Positions 45,507-55,877 of a DNA stretch of 64,000 bases are shown here, one piece after another. Source of the DNA: Axinella damicornis. Taxonomy: Eukaryota > Porifera > Demospongiae > Axinellida > Axinellidae. How positions within the stretch are numbered: position 1 is the first letter of the stretch; every line of letters begins with the position of its first letter. Under the pieces are notes generated by a model, which was not told the origin of the DNA, searched no databases, and saw only the letters and a program-made list of their open reading frames with translations. Made by a program: the position numbers and the translations under genes. The stretch is from assembly GCA_963931865.1 (NCBI GenBank), contig OZ007507.1, forward strand, positions 15,248,450 through 15,312,449. Reading direction: 5' to 3'.

Positions 45507-46214
45507 AACTAGACATGATATTATGTGATTAGGGATGTTCATGCTGGGAACGGATGAATGAGGGGAGTACTCATGTCCCGAATAGTACTCTGTCTCGTTT
45601 GCAAGATTTGGGAGGAGCAGGATTCTGTGATCTTGCTAAGTTCAAGTAGGAGACGAGAGATTGATCTCCGCACGTTAGGTTGGGGAGGATGGCGTGAAGA
45701 GTGGTGATTGCTTCCTTGTTGAAGTGACCAAGGGAGCCAACTTCCAGGGTGTCCAGGTTGCTATCATTACTTCTTGCATGACATTGTATTAAAGGTGGCA
45801 AAACTAGAAAGTAAACTTGGTCAAGTGCTACACATTTAGCTAGATGTTTATACTGTTTTATACTGTTGACATAATTACATGTGCACTAGCAGGAAGCAAT
45901 TATATTATGTATACACCAAAACTGAAAGTGAATGTATTAGCCCACCAGTCTTCAGCTGACATGCTGGCAGTGATATGCCTCTATCTGCATTGATGGTCAC
46001 ATGTTAGCATCCATGTACCCAGGATATAGTGCACATCCTTCACTCCAATGACAGCTATAAAATTGTTTGTCCTTAGTTTAATCAGGTTATCATGTACAGC
46101 TGATTGTTGTGGAACTTGGCCTGAATGCAACATTGATACTGTGAGTCACATGTCAACTGACCATGCACAAGTAAGCATTCAGCAGTGTTATTCACCTCAT
46201 TCCCATTGTAGCTC
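45507..46214. repeat. Tandem segmental unit 2, cut by the assembly gap
   Basis: Follows unit 1 closely from AAACTAGACATGATATTATG to CCCATTGTAGCTC, with a deletion of about 55 bases after GTCCAGGTTG (45758) relative to unit 1. It stops at the gap. Confidence 0.8.
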
Positions 46215-46414
46215 NNNNNNNNNNNNNNNNNNNNNNNNNNNNNNNNNNNNNNNNNNNNNNNNNNNNNNNNNNNNNNNNNNNNNNNNNNNNNNNNNNNNNN
46301 NNNNNNNNNNNNNNNNNNNNNNNNNNNNNNNNNNNNNNNNNNNNNNNNNNNNNNNNNNNNNNNNNNNNNNNNNNNNNNNNNNNNNNNNNNNNNNNNNNNN
46401 NNNNNNNNNNNNNN
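46215..46414. other. Assembly gap, 200 N
   Basis: Exactly 200 undetermined bases between two near-identical repeat units. The round length suggests a placeholder, so the real number of units and their size here are unknown. Confidence 0.98.
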
Positions 46415-47213
46415 GAAGAGTGGTGGTTGCTTCCTTGTCGAAGTGACCAAGGGAGCCAACTTCCAGGGTGTCCAGGTTGGCTAAGAAACCCAGATCATTT
46501 GCTAGGGTGATGAAATGGTAATAACTACAGGTGCAGAGGAGCCACCGCTATCATTACTTCTTGCATGTGTTAAAGGTGGCAAAACTAGAAAGTAAACTTG
46601 GTCAAGTGCTACACATTTATAGATGTTTATACTGTTTTATACTGTTGACGTAATTACATGTGCACTAGCAGGAAGCAATTATATTATGTATACACCAAAA
46701 CTGAAAGTGAATGTATTAGCCCACCAGTCTTCAGCTGACATGCTGGCAGTGATATGCCTCTATCTGCATTGATGGTCACATGTTAGCATCCATGTACCCA
46801 GGATATAGTGCACATCCTTCACTCCAATGACAGCTATGAAATTGTTTGTCCTTAGTTTAATCAGGTCATCATGTACAGCTGATTGTTGTGGAACTTGGCC
46901 TGAATGCAACATTGGTACTGTGAGTCACATGTCAACTGACCATGCACAAGTAAGCATTCAGCAGTGTTATTCACCTCATTCCCATTGTAGCTTGTGAACA
47001 CTCACAGACAAGGTCATGCAGAGTGCTAAGGAGAGTGCTGAACTCACATTCTGATGTCAGGCACTACATACGAGTAGTTCCTTCAGACAAACATTTACAG
47101 TTTCATGGTTGTGCGTGTCTGCTTAGAAAGAAATATCTGGGATCTCAGTTGGGATTCGAACCCAATGCCTTCTGATTGCTATCCATGGCCAGTGTGTGTG
47201 TACGTGTGTGTGT

Positions 47214-47244
<31 letters not shown>

Positions 47245-47700
47245 GGGGGTGGGGGGGGGGGGGGGGGGTGGGGGGGGGGGGGGTATCTCCCTTGGGTGTT
47301 GTTGAATGTGATATGGGGGCACAGTGAAAACAAAGACATTGCAAAATAATCACACCTGTTACAATGGGGGATTACTTTCATTAAAAAATAACGCAGTTTA
47401 CTTAAAGAACAGCTTAAGTGACGGCTTCTTAGTTGGCTGTATCACGAAGGTCTCTGTATACCAACTTGAGTTTGCCAACTTGAGGATTTCCGACATTTCA
47501 ACTGAATGCTCCAGTCGTCGAAGGCTTGGGGGGCGGGGTCGACCAATGCTGACCTTCGCACCCTAGTCACATGTATCCTTGAAGTAGAATGATATATAAG
47601 TAGAGCGTTCCCACACTAATTTCATATTGCCCTGATGACGACTGGAGCATTCAGTCAAAATGTCGGTAAACCTTGTTTTCCGAACTCAAGTTGGTATACA
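46415..47700. repeat. Tandem segmental unit 3
   Basis: Resumes at GAAGAGTGGTGGTTGCTTCC and follows unit 1 to the GACTGGAGCATTCAGTC repeat at 47640. It has a minus-strand B-box (GGATTCGAACCC, about 47152) and a (GT)n followed by a long G tract. It lacks the 500-base hAT-like insertion. Confidence 0.75.
47203..47283. repeat. (GT)n followed by ~57-bp G-rich run
   Basis: GT dinucleotides pass into almost pure G with two single T interruptions. Unit 1 has only GGGGAGGGGG at this place (44586), so the run expanded in this unit or is misassembled. Confidence 0.85.
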
Positions 47701-48029
47701 GAGAACTTCTCTGTGTGACTCCATAGTGCAGCACATAGCTACGTTTGCAGAGGCCTGTGTGGGTAAGATTAATCATATATTATTGCCAGTTCCCAACTGC
47801 AGTACAAGTAGAATTCTGAGGGCACATGCCATATGATGTAACTCATGTATGCTCCCAAACATCTATCCTTATGGGCAACTGTTATAACAGAGTCTCCTCT
47901 TTGTGAACTTACTTCTGTATCTACCTCTGCCTGTAGTTGACATACAAAGGAATAACCTATGAACACTTATACACACCTTTAGTTGTTAACAGATCTTTAT
48001 GCACTCTGGAACCATGTGTGTGGAGACTA

Positions 48030-48268
48030 CTTATCAGAGAGTCGGTAGAACTCTCTATGTAGGGATGGCACGGAAACGCCCATTATGTAACACATAACAA
48101 ACGCCTGGAAAGCTCTTCGAATAATAAATTAGAAGCTATTAGCTATAGGCACGGAACCTTCACCTTCAAGTGTTTTTGAAACCAACAAGACTCCCAAAGT
48201 TGCCAAAAAGCATCGCTAAAGTAGAAAAACCAGAGGGTAGCTAAAGTGTCAAATTGTTCATCTTCTCA
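48030..48268 (-). repeat. Copy of the 29.4-kb foldback repeat, replacing the 5' half of copy B
   Basis: AGAGAGTCGGTAGAACTCTC, TATGTAGGGAT, TTCAAGTGTTTTTGAAACC and AACAAGACTCCC correspond to parts of 29590-29750. The repeat ends where family copy B starts in mid-gene, so the insertion or a linked deletion removed the first half of that gene. Confidence 0.55.
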
Positions 48269-48731
48269 GTGCCACCCTACAACCAATTAGGCGAACTACC
48301 CAAATTAATGCAATCGTGAATCACTGGATTTTCACCGGCAACACTCGTTCGAAATGTTTCGGGACTCAAATTGGTGGATTTCTTGTCACTTTTTCAGGAG
48401 AACAGATACTGAAAGGAACATATGGTGGAGAAGAGGGAATTGACGTCCCTAACGATACAACTCTGTCATACAATGTGTATCTATTTCAGTTCCTCCTCCT
48501 TGCGAACCAATTGTAATTCGAAGTCAGACTCCAATACCCATTGAGTCTGTGTGAATTGGCATTTTTGTTGTATCCTACGAGTTGTCCCATCGCACACTAG
48601 GACAAGGGGCAGCATAAGGATTTGTTCAGGTGGAACGTGCTACTGCTGCATGCGCAAATGGAACATCCTTTCTTCATTCATCTGGGAGTGTTATTTTTAC
48701 TTTTCCACCCAATGTCCCTACCTTTAACTGA
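48269..48731 (+). pseudogene. Secreted-protein family copy B, 5' half missing
   Basis: Begins abruptly at GCCACCCTACAACC, which equals codons near the middle of the intact copies, and goes on through W-I-F-T-G-N-T-R-S-K-C, G-G-F-L-V-T-F-S-G-E-Q and G-E-E-G-I-D-V-P-N-D. A frame change at about 48472 and further indels (48613, 48650) break the last third, though the P-P-N-V-P-T-F-N end is recognisable before TGA at 48731. No signal peptide, no start. Confidence 0.85.
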
Positions 48732-48899
48732 TAGCTAGCTATCTGATGTCATCCACCAGAATAGCAATTTAGCTCAGTATAGTGTGTTCCATTCTGCAAT
48801 GCTACTAAGCTAGCTAATTGCTTTATTAGTAGCCTTGTTCCCCAGATATTTCATCCAGCGGGTATATCGCTCGCGTGATAGCTAGCTACTAAAAGCGAT

Positions 48900-49160
48900 C
48901 TGCATGGTATGCATGGTAGGAGCACATGTACGCCTATCATGTGTGAAGCCCAATTAAAGAGTCCCTGCCTCCACAGAGACGTGATATGCTCTGCAGTGTT
49001 GATAAACATTCGGATGTTCAGATACAATTTGTGGGTTGTAAAATACAACTTTGGGTTGGGCACAGATCATGGTGTATTCATGACCTTTGGAGCCCTAGCA
49101 ACTGCAGCAAAAAGCATTGTACTACATGTACTTGATATTGACGTGACATACCAGCAAGTT
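48900..49160 (+). promoter_or_regulatory. Conserved upstream module of family copy C
   Basis: From AGGAGCACATGTACGCCTAT through CAATTAAAGAGTCCCTGCC, GATATGCTCTGCAGTG, ACAATTTGTGGGTTGTAAAA and TTTGGGTTGGGCACAGAT to GCAAAAAGCATTGTACTAC this matches 62778-63000 before copy G almost base for base. Shorter parts (TTGGGTTGGGCACAGAT, CATGACCTT, GCATTGTACT) precede copies D, E and F. A shared promoter/leader is likely. Confidence 0.5.
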
Positions 49161-49177
49161 AGTTATTAAACCTAGCC

Positions 49178-49941
49178 ATGTGGATGTTTGCTACTCTCTT
49201 CAGCTTCCTAGTCATCACTAATGCTGCAGTCCAGTCCTGTCCAACAAACCAGATTGCCTCTGATGTGCAGATTAATCTTTATGCCACTGATCTGGTTCCA
49301 ACAAGTGGATTTCTTCTTCCAGCTGGTAATTCTGATACCAGTCTGACTGATCTTTTGGGATACAGTGATGATGAGATTCAACAGGAGATTCGAAATGCAC
49401 TTCAGTTCTTCTCCGAAAGGTTTGGCTTGGAATTCTCACTCACTCAGCCCAATGAACTGAGTATGTGTTTCTTCCAAAATGCCACCCTACAACCGGTTAG
49501 GCGAAACCCCCGAATCAGGGCAAACTCGAATCATTGGATTCTCACTGGCAACACTCGGTCCAAATGTTTGGTTACAACTATTGGTGGATTTCTTGTCACC
49601 TTTTCAGGAGAACAGATACTGAAAGGAACATATGGTGGGGAAGAGGGAATTGACGAGACCTTAGTGATAGAACTCTGGCTTATGAATTGATGTCGATTTC
49701 AGTTCCTCCTCCGTGTGAACCAATTGTGATTCAACGTCAGTCTCCAATACCACTTGAGTCCATGTGGATTCCGGGAATTTTTGTAGTATTCTATGAGTTG
49801 TCCCATCGCACACTAGGACAAGGGGCACAGCAAGGATTTGTTCAAGTGGAACTTGCTACTGCTGCAAATGGGACATCCTTTCTTCGTTTGTCTGTAAGCA
49901 CTGTCTTTACTTTTCCACCCAATGTCCTCACTTTCACTTAG
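49178..49941 (+). pseudogene. Secreted-protein family copy C, one frameshift
   Basis: Starts M-W-M-F-A-T-L-F-S-F with a signal peptide ending A-A-V-Q-S-C. It keeps D-L-V-P-T-S-G-F-L-L, L-G-Y-S-D-D-E-I-Q-Q-E-I and W-I-L-T-G-N-T-R-S-K-C. At about 49653 two extra bases (AGACCTT in place of five) shift the frame, giving a stop at 49690. The remaining 80 codons, from S-I-S-V-P-P-P-C-E-P to L-T-F-T before TAG, are intact in another frame. A four-residue deletion lies after S-D-T-S-L-T. Closest to copy G in the N-terminal third, and to D in the 3' part and flank. Confidence 0.85.
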
Positions 49942-51000
49942 CTAATTGATCATACTTAGCTATTCTATAAATAGCCCGATGGTACTAATTAGCTACTTAA
50001 TTTCGTTCAATGGTATGTATGTTCCACTTCACATGCAACTTGATGTTTGTTGTGCAATATTAGCTGTATGGTGTTGTTGTAATAAGGTCACAGATCTGAC
50101 TGCAATGCCGGTGCACTGTTACTCTTTTTGTGGAGCAGCTAGTAGCTAGTTTACGGCTGTTCTGCCCTACTGAGGGGTGCATGCTGACAATGATCGATAA
50201 CACTGAGAATGACCCCGGGGTTGTCCACTTGGGAGACTTTCCTTCAGCACCAGATCTAGCTAGCTAGAGGCCATTCAAACAAAAAGCTGAAGGCGATTTC
50301 AGTCACACCAGTGTCTATAGATGATGCGTGGTCCATTGGCTCGTGAAAGGCACGAGCAAATTCATATTGTAGCAAATTCTCTCAGAGCCTCATTTGTTGA
50401 CCTCTAGCTAGCTATATGCAGTCAGGAGTGCATAATGTCGCACAGAGTGGAGTGGCGCTCTGTAAGTCATTATGCGGAACTCCTGATACATAATCTAGTC
50501 CCATACAATGGGCGAGCGGAACAATGATGGCTGTGAATGCAGAGCAACTTTGATGATGGCAGTGCCTGCACAATTATAGCCACTAGACTAAGTATAGGGT
50601 TTGCTGTTTACTTAGCTACATGGTACAAACTGGACCGTATTAGCTACTGGGTTGGAGTGGTCCCAGGCCTTCATGCAGCCAAAATTGTTGACCCCCACCC
50701 ACAGTGGAGTTATGACCTTGAAACTGGCATCAGCTAGTGCTAGCTAGCTTAGCTATAGATCAGCAAGGCCATCATATGTACGCGAGTGACTGCGGCATGT
50801 TGAACAACCCAATGCACCACCATGGGATGCAAGCCAGTCAGTCTACAGTCACACACAGATGAAGCAGCGGCTGCAGTGCCCCATCGTTGGTTTGATATGC
50901 CCTTGTTATGTACAGTGTTAAATGTTTGCAGCCCCTCCCCCCACACCCCACTGGTGCATGGTACCTGCTCATGTAGCTAGCTCAAATTCTTTATTCCTGG
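49942..51000. repeat. 3' flank of copy C, duplicated after copy D
   Basis: TTGATCATACTTAGC through TCCATTGGCTCGTGAAAGGC and GGGTTGGAGTGGTCCCAGGC to CTGGCATCAG is repeated at 52686-53960 with high identity, so gene and flank duplicated together as a block of about 2 kb. The D-side copy has an extra segment of about 460 bases at 53231-53691. No other gene is visible. Confidence 0.8.
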
Positions 51001-51002
51001 GT

Positions 51003-51058
51003 AGAGATGTTTTACAGTGGCTTTACAGATATCTGTAAAACCACTGTAAAACATCTCT
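51003..51058. repeat. 56-bp palindrome without spacer
   Basis: AGAGATGTTTTACAGTGG, CTTTACAGAT and their inverse meet directly at 51030/51031, with one mismatch in 28 pairs. Confidence 0.85.
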
Positions 51059-51059
51059 G

Positions 51060-51325
51060 GAGATTCAACATGGCTTATCATGGAAACATTTGGGGCTCTG
51101 AAAGTTTATAGAAAGGTGTGGTCCCTATACTAGCTATGGTGTGGTCCCTATACTAGCTATTCAACATCAGGGTCATGCACCTGCAAGCTATGTGAACATC
51201 GATGTTAACATAGCAATGCAGGTGCATGACCCTGATGTTGAATAGCTAGTGTAGGACCACACCTTTCTATAAAGAGCCCTAAATGTTCCCATGATAAGCT
51301 CGGCCATGTTGAATCTCCATAGAGA
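51060..51325. mobile_element. Long hairpin element, ~120-bp arms centred on ATCGAT
   Basis: GATTCAACATGGCTTATCATG through GAAAGGTGTGGTCCCTATAC and CAGGGTCATGCACCTGCAA is mirrored to CCATGTTGAATC at 51320. A piece (GGTGTGGTCCCTATACTAGC) is doubled in the left arm. The centre is about 51202. No coding content. Confidence 0.8.
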
Positions 51326-51354
51326 CATGTGACATAGGCTCAGCCACGTTGGAT

Positions 51355-51689
51355 TAGTCTCGTGCCCAGCCGGAATCGTGTACGGAATATCCGTCTGGTG
51401 ACTTTCAGCAACATTCTCGGTCTTCATCGAATATTCATAGCTCAGCTAACCGCCTGAAACCGGACAGAACCGGAAGTCCTACGCGTGAAATGATTACGTA
51501 ATTGCAAGAGAAATTTGAATTTTCTACAACTTCTCGCTCCTAATAAAGACAAAATTGAATTCTCTACGATTTCATTGGCAGTCTGAAATTCCTGCCTAAA
51601 AAGTATGAATTTTTAATGAAGACCGAGGCTTCTGCGCAAAGTCGCCAGACCCCCTTTCCCGCGAGGGGTGGGGTCTGGGCACGAGACTA
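51355..51689. mobile_element. 335-bp TAGTCTC MITE with 8-9-bp target duplication
   Basis: Ends TAGTCTCGTGCCCAG and CTGGGCACGAGACTA. CGTTGGAT lies on both sides (51347-51354 and 51690-51697), or ACGTTGGAT if the terminal A is shared. It sits between units C and D of the secreted-gene array, 220 bases before the copy D start. Confidence 0.85.
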
Positions 51690-51749
51690 CGTTGGATAAA
51701 CCCTCCCCCTTGCAGATGTCCAGATAGTTAGCTACTATTGTATGTTGTT

Positions 51750-51905
51750 AAAACAACAACATTGGGTTTGGCACAGATTGTGCATGACCTTGGGAGCACT
51801 ATCGCAGCTGTAACAAAAGGCATTGTACTGTAGTATTGTTGACATACCCAGCAAGTTATAGCTAGCTTTGAACTTAGCTGATCGTATAATTATACCAAGA
51901 GGTAG
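51750..51905 (+). promoter_or_regulatory. Conserved upstream module of family copy D
   Basis: AACATTGGGTTTGGCACAGAT, TGCATGACCTTGGGAGCACT, ACAAAAGGCATTGTACTGT and TTTGAACTTAGCTGATCGTA match 54087-54192 before copy E nearly exactly and the modules before copies C, F and G in part. Confidence 0.5.
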
Positions 51906-51908
51906 CTA

Positions 51909-52685
51909 ATGGTAGCCATGTGGATGTTTGCAAGTTTCTTCAGTATCCTAGTGATCACCAATGCTGCAGCACAGTCCTGTCCAGCAAACCAGATTGCCTC
52001 TGATGCTCAGATTGTTACCTACGTTTCTGGTGTGGTTCCAACAAGTGCATTTCGTCTTCCAGCTGGTGATTTTGATACCAATCTGACATTTTTCAGTGAA
52101 GTTCTGGGATACAGTGATGATGAGATTCAACAAGAGATTCAAAATGCACTTCAGTTCTTCTCAGAAAGGTTTGGCTTGGAATTCTCACTCTCTCAGCCCA
52201 ATGAACTGGGTCTGCGTTTCTTCCAAAATGCCACCCTACAACCAGTTAGGCGAAACCCCGGAATCAGGGCTATCTTGAATCGCTGGATTCTCACTGGCAA
52301 CACTCGGTCCAAGTGTTTGGTTACAGCTATTGTTGGATTTCTTGTCACCTTTTCAGGAGAACAGATACTGAAAGGAACATATGGTGGAGAAGAGGGAATT
52401 GATGTCCCTAATGATAGAATTCTGTCATATGAATATGTGGCCATTTCAGTTCCTCCTCCTTGTGAACCAATTGTGATTCAACGTCAGTCTCCAATGCCCC
52501 TCGAGTCCATGCGAATTGGCATTCATGTCTTATTCTATGAGTTGTCACATCGCACACTAGGACAAGGGGCTCAGCAAGGATTTGTTCAAGTGGAACTTGC
52601 TACTGCTGCAAATGGGACATCCTTTCTTCGTTTGTCTGTAAGCACTGTCTTCACTTTTCCACCCAATGTCCTCACTTTCACTTAA
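51909..52685 (+). CDS. Secreted-protein family copy D, intact, intronless, 258 aa
   Basis: A single uninterrupted frame. The ATG at 51918 is the one conserved in other copies and would give 255 residues; 51909 adds three. The N-terminus W-M-F-A-S-F-F-S-I-L-V-I-T-N-A-A-A-Q is a typical signal peptide with cleavage before or near Gln22. The mature part has only three Cys (S-C-P-A-N-Q, R-S-K-C, P-P-P-C-E-P), three possible N-glycosylation sites (N-L-T, N-A-T, N-G-T), no membrane segment, an acidic helix-like stretch (D-D-E-I-Q-Q-E-I-Q-N-A-L-Q-F-F) and beta-rich later parts. I do not recognise the family and give no function. Lack of introns contrasts with its intron-rich neighbours. Confidence 0.85.
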   Translation: MVAMWMFASFFSILVITNAAAQSCPANQIASDAQIVTYVSGVVPTSAFRLPAGDFDTNLTFFSEVLGYSDDEIQQEIQNALQFFSERFGLEFSLSQPNELGLRFFQNATLQPVRRNPGIRAILNRWILTGNTRSKCLVTAIVGFLVTFSGEQILKGTYGGEEGIDVPNDRILSYEYVAISVPPPCEPIVIQRQSPMPLESMRIGIHVLFYELSHRTLGQGAQQGFVQVELATAANGTSFLRLSVSTVFTFPPNVLTFT

Positions 52686-54000
52686 TTGATCATACTTAGC
52701 TATTCTATAAATAGCCCGATGGTACTAATTAGCTACTTAATTTCGTTCAATGGTATGTATGTTCCACTTCACATGCAACTTGATGTTTGTTGTACAATGT
52801 TAGCTGTATGGTGTTGTTGTAATAAGGTCACAGATCTGACTGCAATGCCGGTGCATTGTTACTCTTTTTGTGGAGCAGCTAGTAGCTAGTTTACGGCTGT
52901 TCTGCCCTACTGAGAGGTGCATGCTGACGATGATCGGTGACGCTGAGAAGACCCCGGGGTTGTCCACTTGGGAGGCTTTCCTTCAGCACCAGATCTAGCT
53001 AGCTAGAGGCTGTTCAAACAAAAAGCTGAAGGCGATTTCAGTCACAACAGTGTCTAGATGATGCGTGGTCCATTGGCTCGTGAAAGGCACAAGCAAATTC
53101 ATATTGTAGCAAATTCTCTCAGAGCCTCATTTGTCGACCTCTAGCTAGCTAAGTGCAGTCAGGAGTGCATAATGTCGTATACAGAGTGGAGTGGTGCTCT
53201 GTAAGTCATTAGCTATGCACTCCTGATACAATACCTTCATCAGCAGACTTCATTCCTCTTGACTTTGCCTCCCACCGCGCTCATGTAGCTATAGTTAGCT
53301 CTTCCTCAGCAGTTTCGTGTTATTTTGGCATACATTTCATTGCTGAGGCTGGGAGTCATGCTTTAATCCAGGAAGCATAACCTCGAGCTTTGAGTTGAGT
53401 AAGCTGATCAAGGTTGAGTAGCTAGCTAGCTAGCTACACCAACCAGTGATGACAGACCCCAATACTATAGGAAATGGCTCAGTGCCATTTCATGTAGCTG
53501 GCTAATAATTCACAAAGGCTCTCAGCCAGTTTTTAAGCCAATAGTTGTTCCTTCTTGCCAAACTGAGGTGCTGGATTCCCTTCATTTCAGTCCATCCAAC
53601 CCTGACTCTTCACCCACCCCAGTACGTAGCACAAGTGCACTTATTTACATAGCGGAGTGGAGCCACTAAGCTATGTGCAGGAAATTGCACAATAATCTAG
53701 TCCCATACAATGGGCGAGCGGAACACTACTGAATGATGGCTGTGTACGCAGAGCAGCTTTGATGATGGCAGTGCCTGCACAATTATAGCCACTAGACTAA
53801 GTATAGGGTTTGCTGTTTACTTAGCTACATATATGGTACAAACTGGACCGTATTAGCTACTGGGTTGGAGTGGTCCCAGGCCTTCATGCAGCCAAATTGT
53901 TGACCCCCCACCCACAGTGGAGTTATGACCCTGAGTTGAAACTGGCATCAGTGCTAGCCAGCTAGCTATAGATCAGCAAGGCCATCACATGTACGCGAGT
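52686..54000. repeat. 3' flank of copy D, duplicate of 49942-50760 with an insert
   Basis: The first 500 bases and the last 270 match the copy C flank. The intervening 53231-53691, absent there, interrupts CTCCTGATACATAATCTAG and contains GAGTGGAGCCACTAAG, GCTAGCTAGC runs and no coding sequence. Confidence 0.7.
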
Positions 54001-54208
54001 GACTGTGACATGTTGTCTCCAAGGGAACAATTTAACCCAATGCACCACCAGATGTCCAGATAGCTAACTACCGTATTGTGTGTTGTTAATATTGGGTTGG
54101 GCACAGATGTGCATGACCTTGGGAGCACTATTGCAACTGTAACAAAAGGCATTGTACTGTTACAGCTATCTTTGAACTTAGCTGATCGTATATGTAGAGG
54201 TAGCTATA

Positions 54209-54989
54209 ATGGTAGCCATGTGGATGTTTGCAAGTTTCTTCAGTATCCTAGTGGTCACCAATGCTGCAGCACAGTCCTGTCCAGCAAACCAGATTGCCTC
54301 TGATGCTCAGATTGTTACCACTGTTTCTGGTGTGGTTCCAACAAGTGCATTTCGTTTTCCAGCTGGTGACTTTGATACCAATCTAACATTTTTCAGTGAA
54401 GTTCTGGGATACAGTGATGATGATATTCAACAAGAGATTCAAAATGCACTTCAGTTCTTCTCTGAAAGGTTTGGCTTGGAATTCTTACTCACTCAGCCCA
54501 ATGAACTGGGTCTGCGTTTCTTCCAAAATGCCACCCTACAACCAGTTAGGCGAACCCCCCCAATTAATGCAATTTTGAATCGTTGGATTCTCACCGGCAA
54601 CACTCGGTCCAAATGCTTTCCTCTTACTGCTGGTGGATTTCTTGTCACCTTTGCAGGGCAACAGATACTGAAAGGAACATATGGTGGAGAAGAGGGAATT
54701 GACGTCCCTAACAATTCAACTTTGTCATATGAATTTATGTCAATTTCGGTTCCTCCTCCTTGTGAACCAATTGTGATTCAACGTCAGTCTCCATGCAAGA
54801 CCACTTGAGTCCATGCGAATTGGAATTTTTGTCTTGTTCTATGAGTTATCCCATCGCACACTAGGACAAGGGGCAGCACAGGGATTTCTTCAGGTGGAAC
54901 GTGCTACTGCTGCAAATGGAACATCCTTTCTTCGTTCATCTGGGAGTGTTATTTTTACTTTTCCACCCAATGTCCCTACCTTTAACTGA
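54209..54989 (+). pseudogene. Secreted-protein family copy E, late frameshift
   Basis: Very close to copy D in the N-terminal two thirds (W-M-F-A-S-F-F-S-I-L-V, S-G-V-V-P-T-S-A-F-R-F). After R-S-K-C it reads F-P-L-T-A where D reads L-V-T-A-I. Four extra bases (TGCA in TCTCCATGCAAGACC, about 54791) shift the frame and stop it at 54808 after Q-R-Q-S-P. The lost C-terminal part is still visible to TGA at 54989, and its 3' flank matches that of copy B. A 199-residue truncated protein could be made if transcribed. Confidence 0.85.
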
Positions 54990-55375
54990 ATATATCTGAT
55001 GTCACCCACCAGAATAACAATTTAGCTCAGTATAGTGTGTTCCATTCTGCTATGCTACTATTACTACTAAGCTAGCTAATTGCTTTATTAGTAGTCTTGT
55101 TCCCCATATCTTTCATCCAGCGGGTATATCACTCTTCATCCAGTGGGTATATCGCTCGCATGATAGCTAGCTACTAAAAGCGATCTGCACTGGGGTTGGT
55201 TGGGTGTCACTGTGAGATTGTGACTACTTTGTTAGCACGCGTGGTGTTGTTTTCACTAACAAGCAGTTTGGTACAAATTTTGGTGAAGCTTGTGTATTGA
55301 GAATTTGATGTTGCCCACGTAGCTTTCAAGTCGGTTCGGTGATTTGTTATATAGAGTCCTACCTTAAAGGTGTTT

Positions 55376-55465
55376 AATTTTTTACCTCCTGGCTCTTTCA
55401 GCCAGTGGCTGATCTCCCAAGGGGTGGAGGGGTAAAGAAAGTACTTCACCAGTGAAGCAACAAGT
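55376..55465 (-). repeat. SINE body, inverse copy of 21440-21540
   Basis: On minus it reads TTGCTTCACTGGTGAAGTAC, TTTCTTTACCCCTCC, GGGAGATCAGCCACTGGCTG and CCAGGAGGTAAAAAATT, the same order as at 21450. No B-box is left in this copy. Confidence 0.6.
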
Positions 55466-55639
55466 GCGTCTCATTTTCGCATTATTTGTTTACACTGTTA
55501 GCGCGTTATCTGCGCATCCCATTTTCCAAGCCTGTTTAGAGACATTCCACTGTATTGTATACAAGCACAAGCATCTCCATGGCAGCCATGGAATTTTTGT
55601 GGTGTATAAATGCAAATACAACATTATGGGTTGAGCTAT

Positions 55640-55860
55640 CCCATACCCTCCATGCAGCTGCCATAATACTACCAGCATGTGTGAAGCCCATAAAGTCCAA
55701 ACCTCCACAGAGACATGTGTGCAATGTGCTGATGTTCCCAGATACTATTGTGGGTTGTATAATCAAGTTTGGGTTGGGCACAGATGGTGCATGCCCTTTT
55801 GAGCCTAGGCCTTAGCAGCTGCAACCAAACGCATTGTACTAGCTACACATTTCAAGCAAG
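55640..55860 (+). promoter_or_regulatory. Conserved upstream module of family copy F
   Basis: CATGTGTGAAGCCCA, CCTCCACAGAGACATGTG, TTGTGGGTTGTATAATCAA and GTTTGGGTTGGGCACAGATG followed by CGCATTGTACTAGC correspond to the modules before copies C and G, with more substitutions. Confidence 0.5.
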
Positions 55861-55877
55861 CTAGCTCTAGACTAGCC

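Noticed and set aside
46048..46459. Long open frames spanning the run of N
   Set aside because: The frames are open only because the gap has no defined bases.
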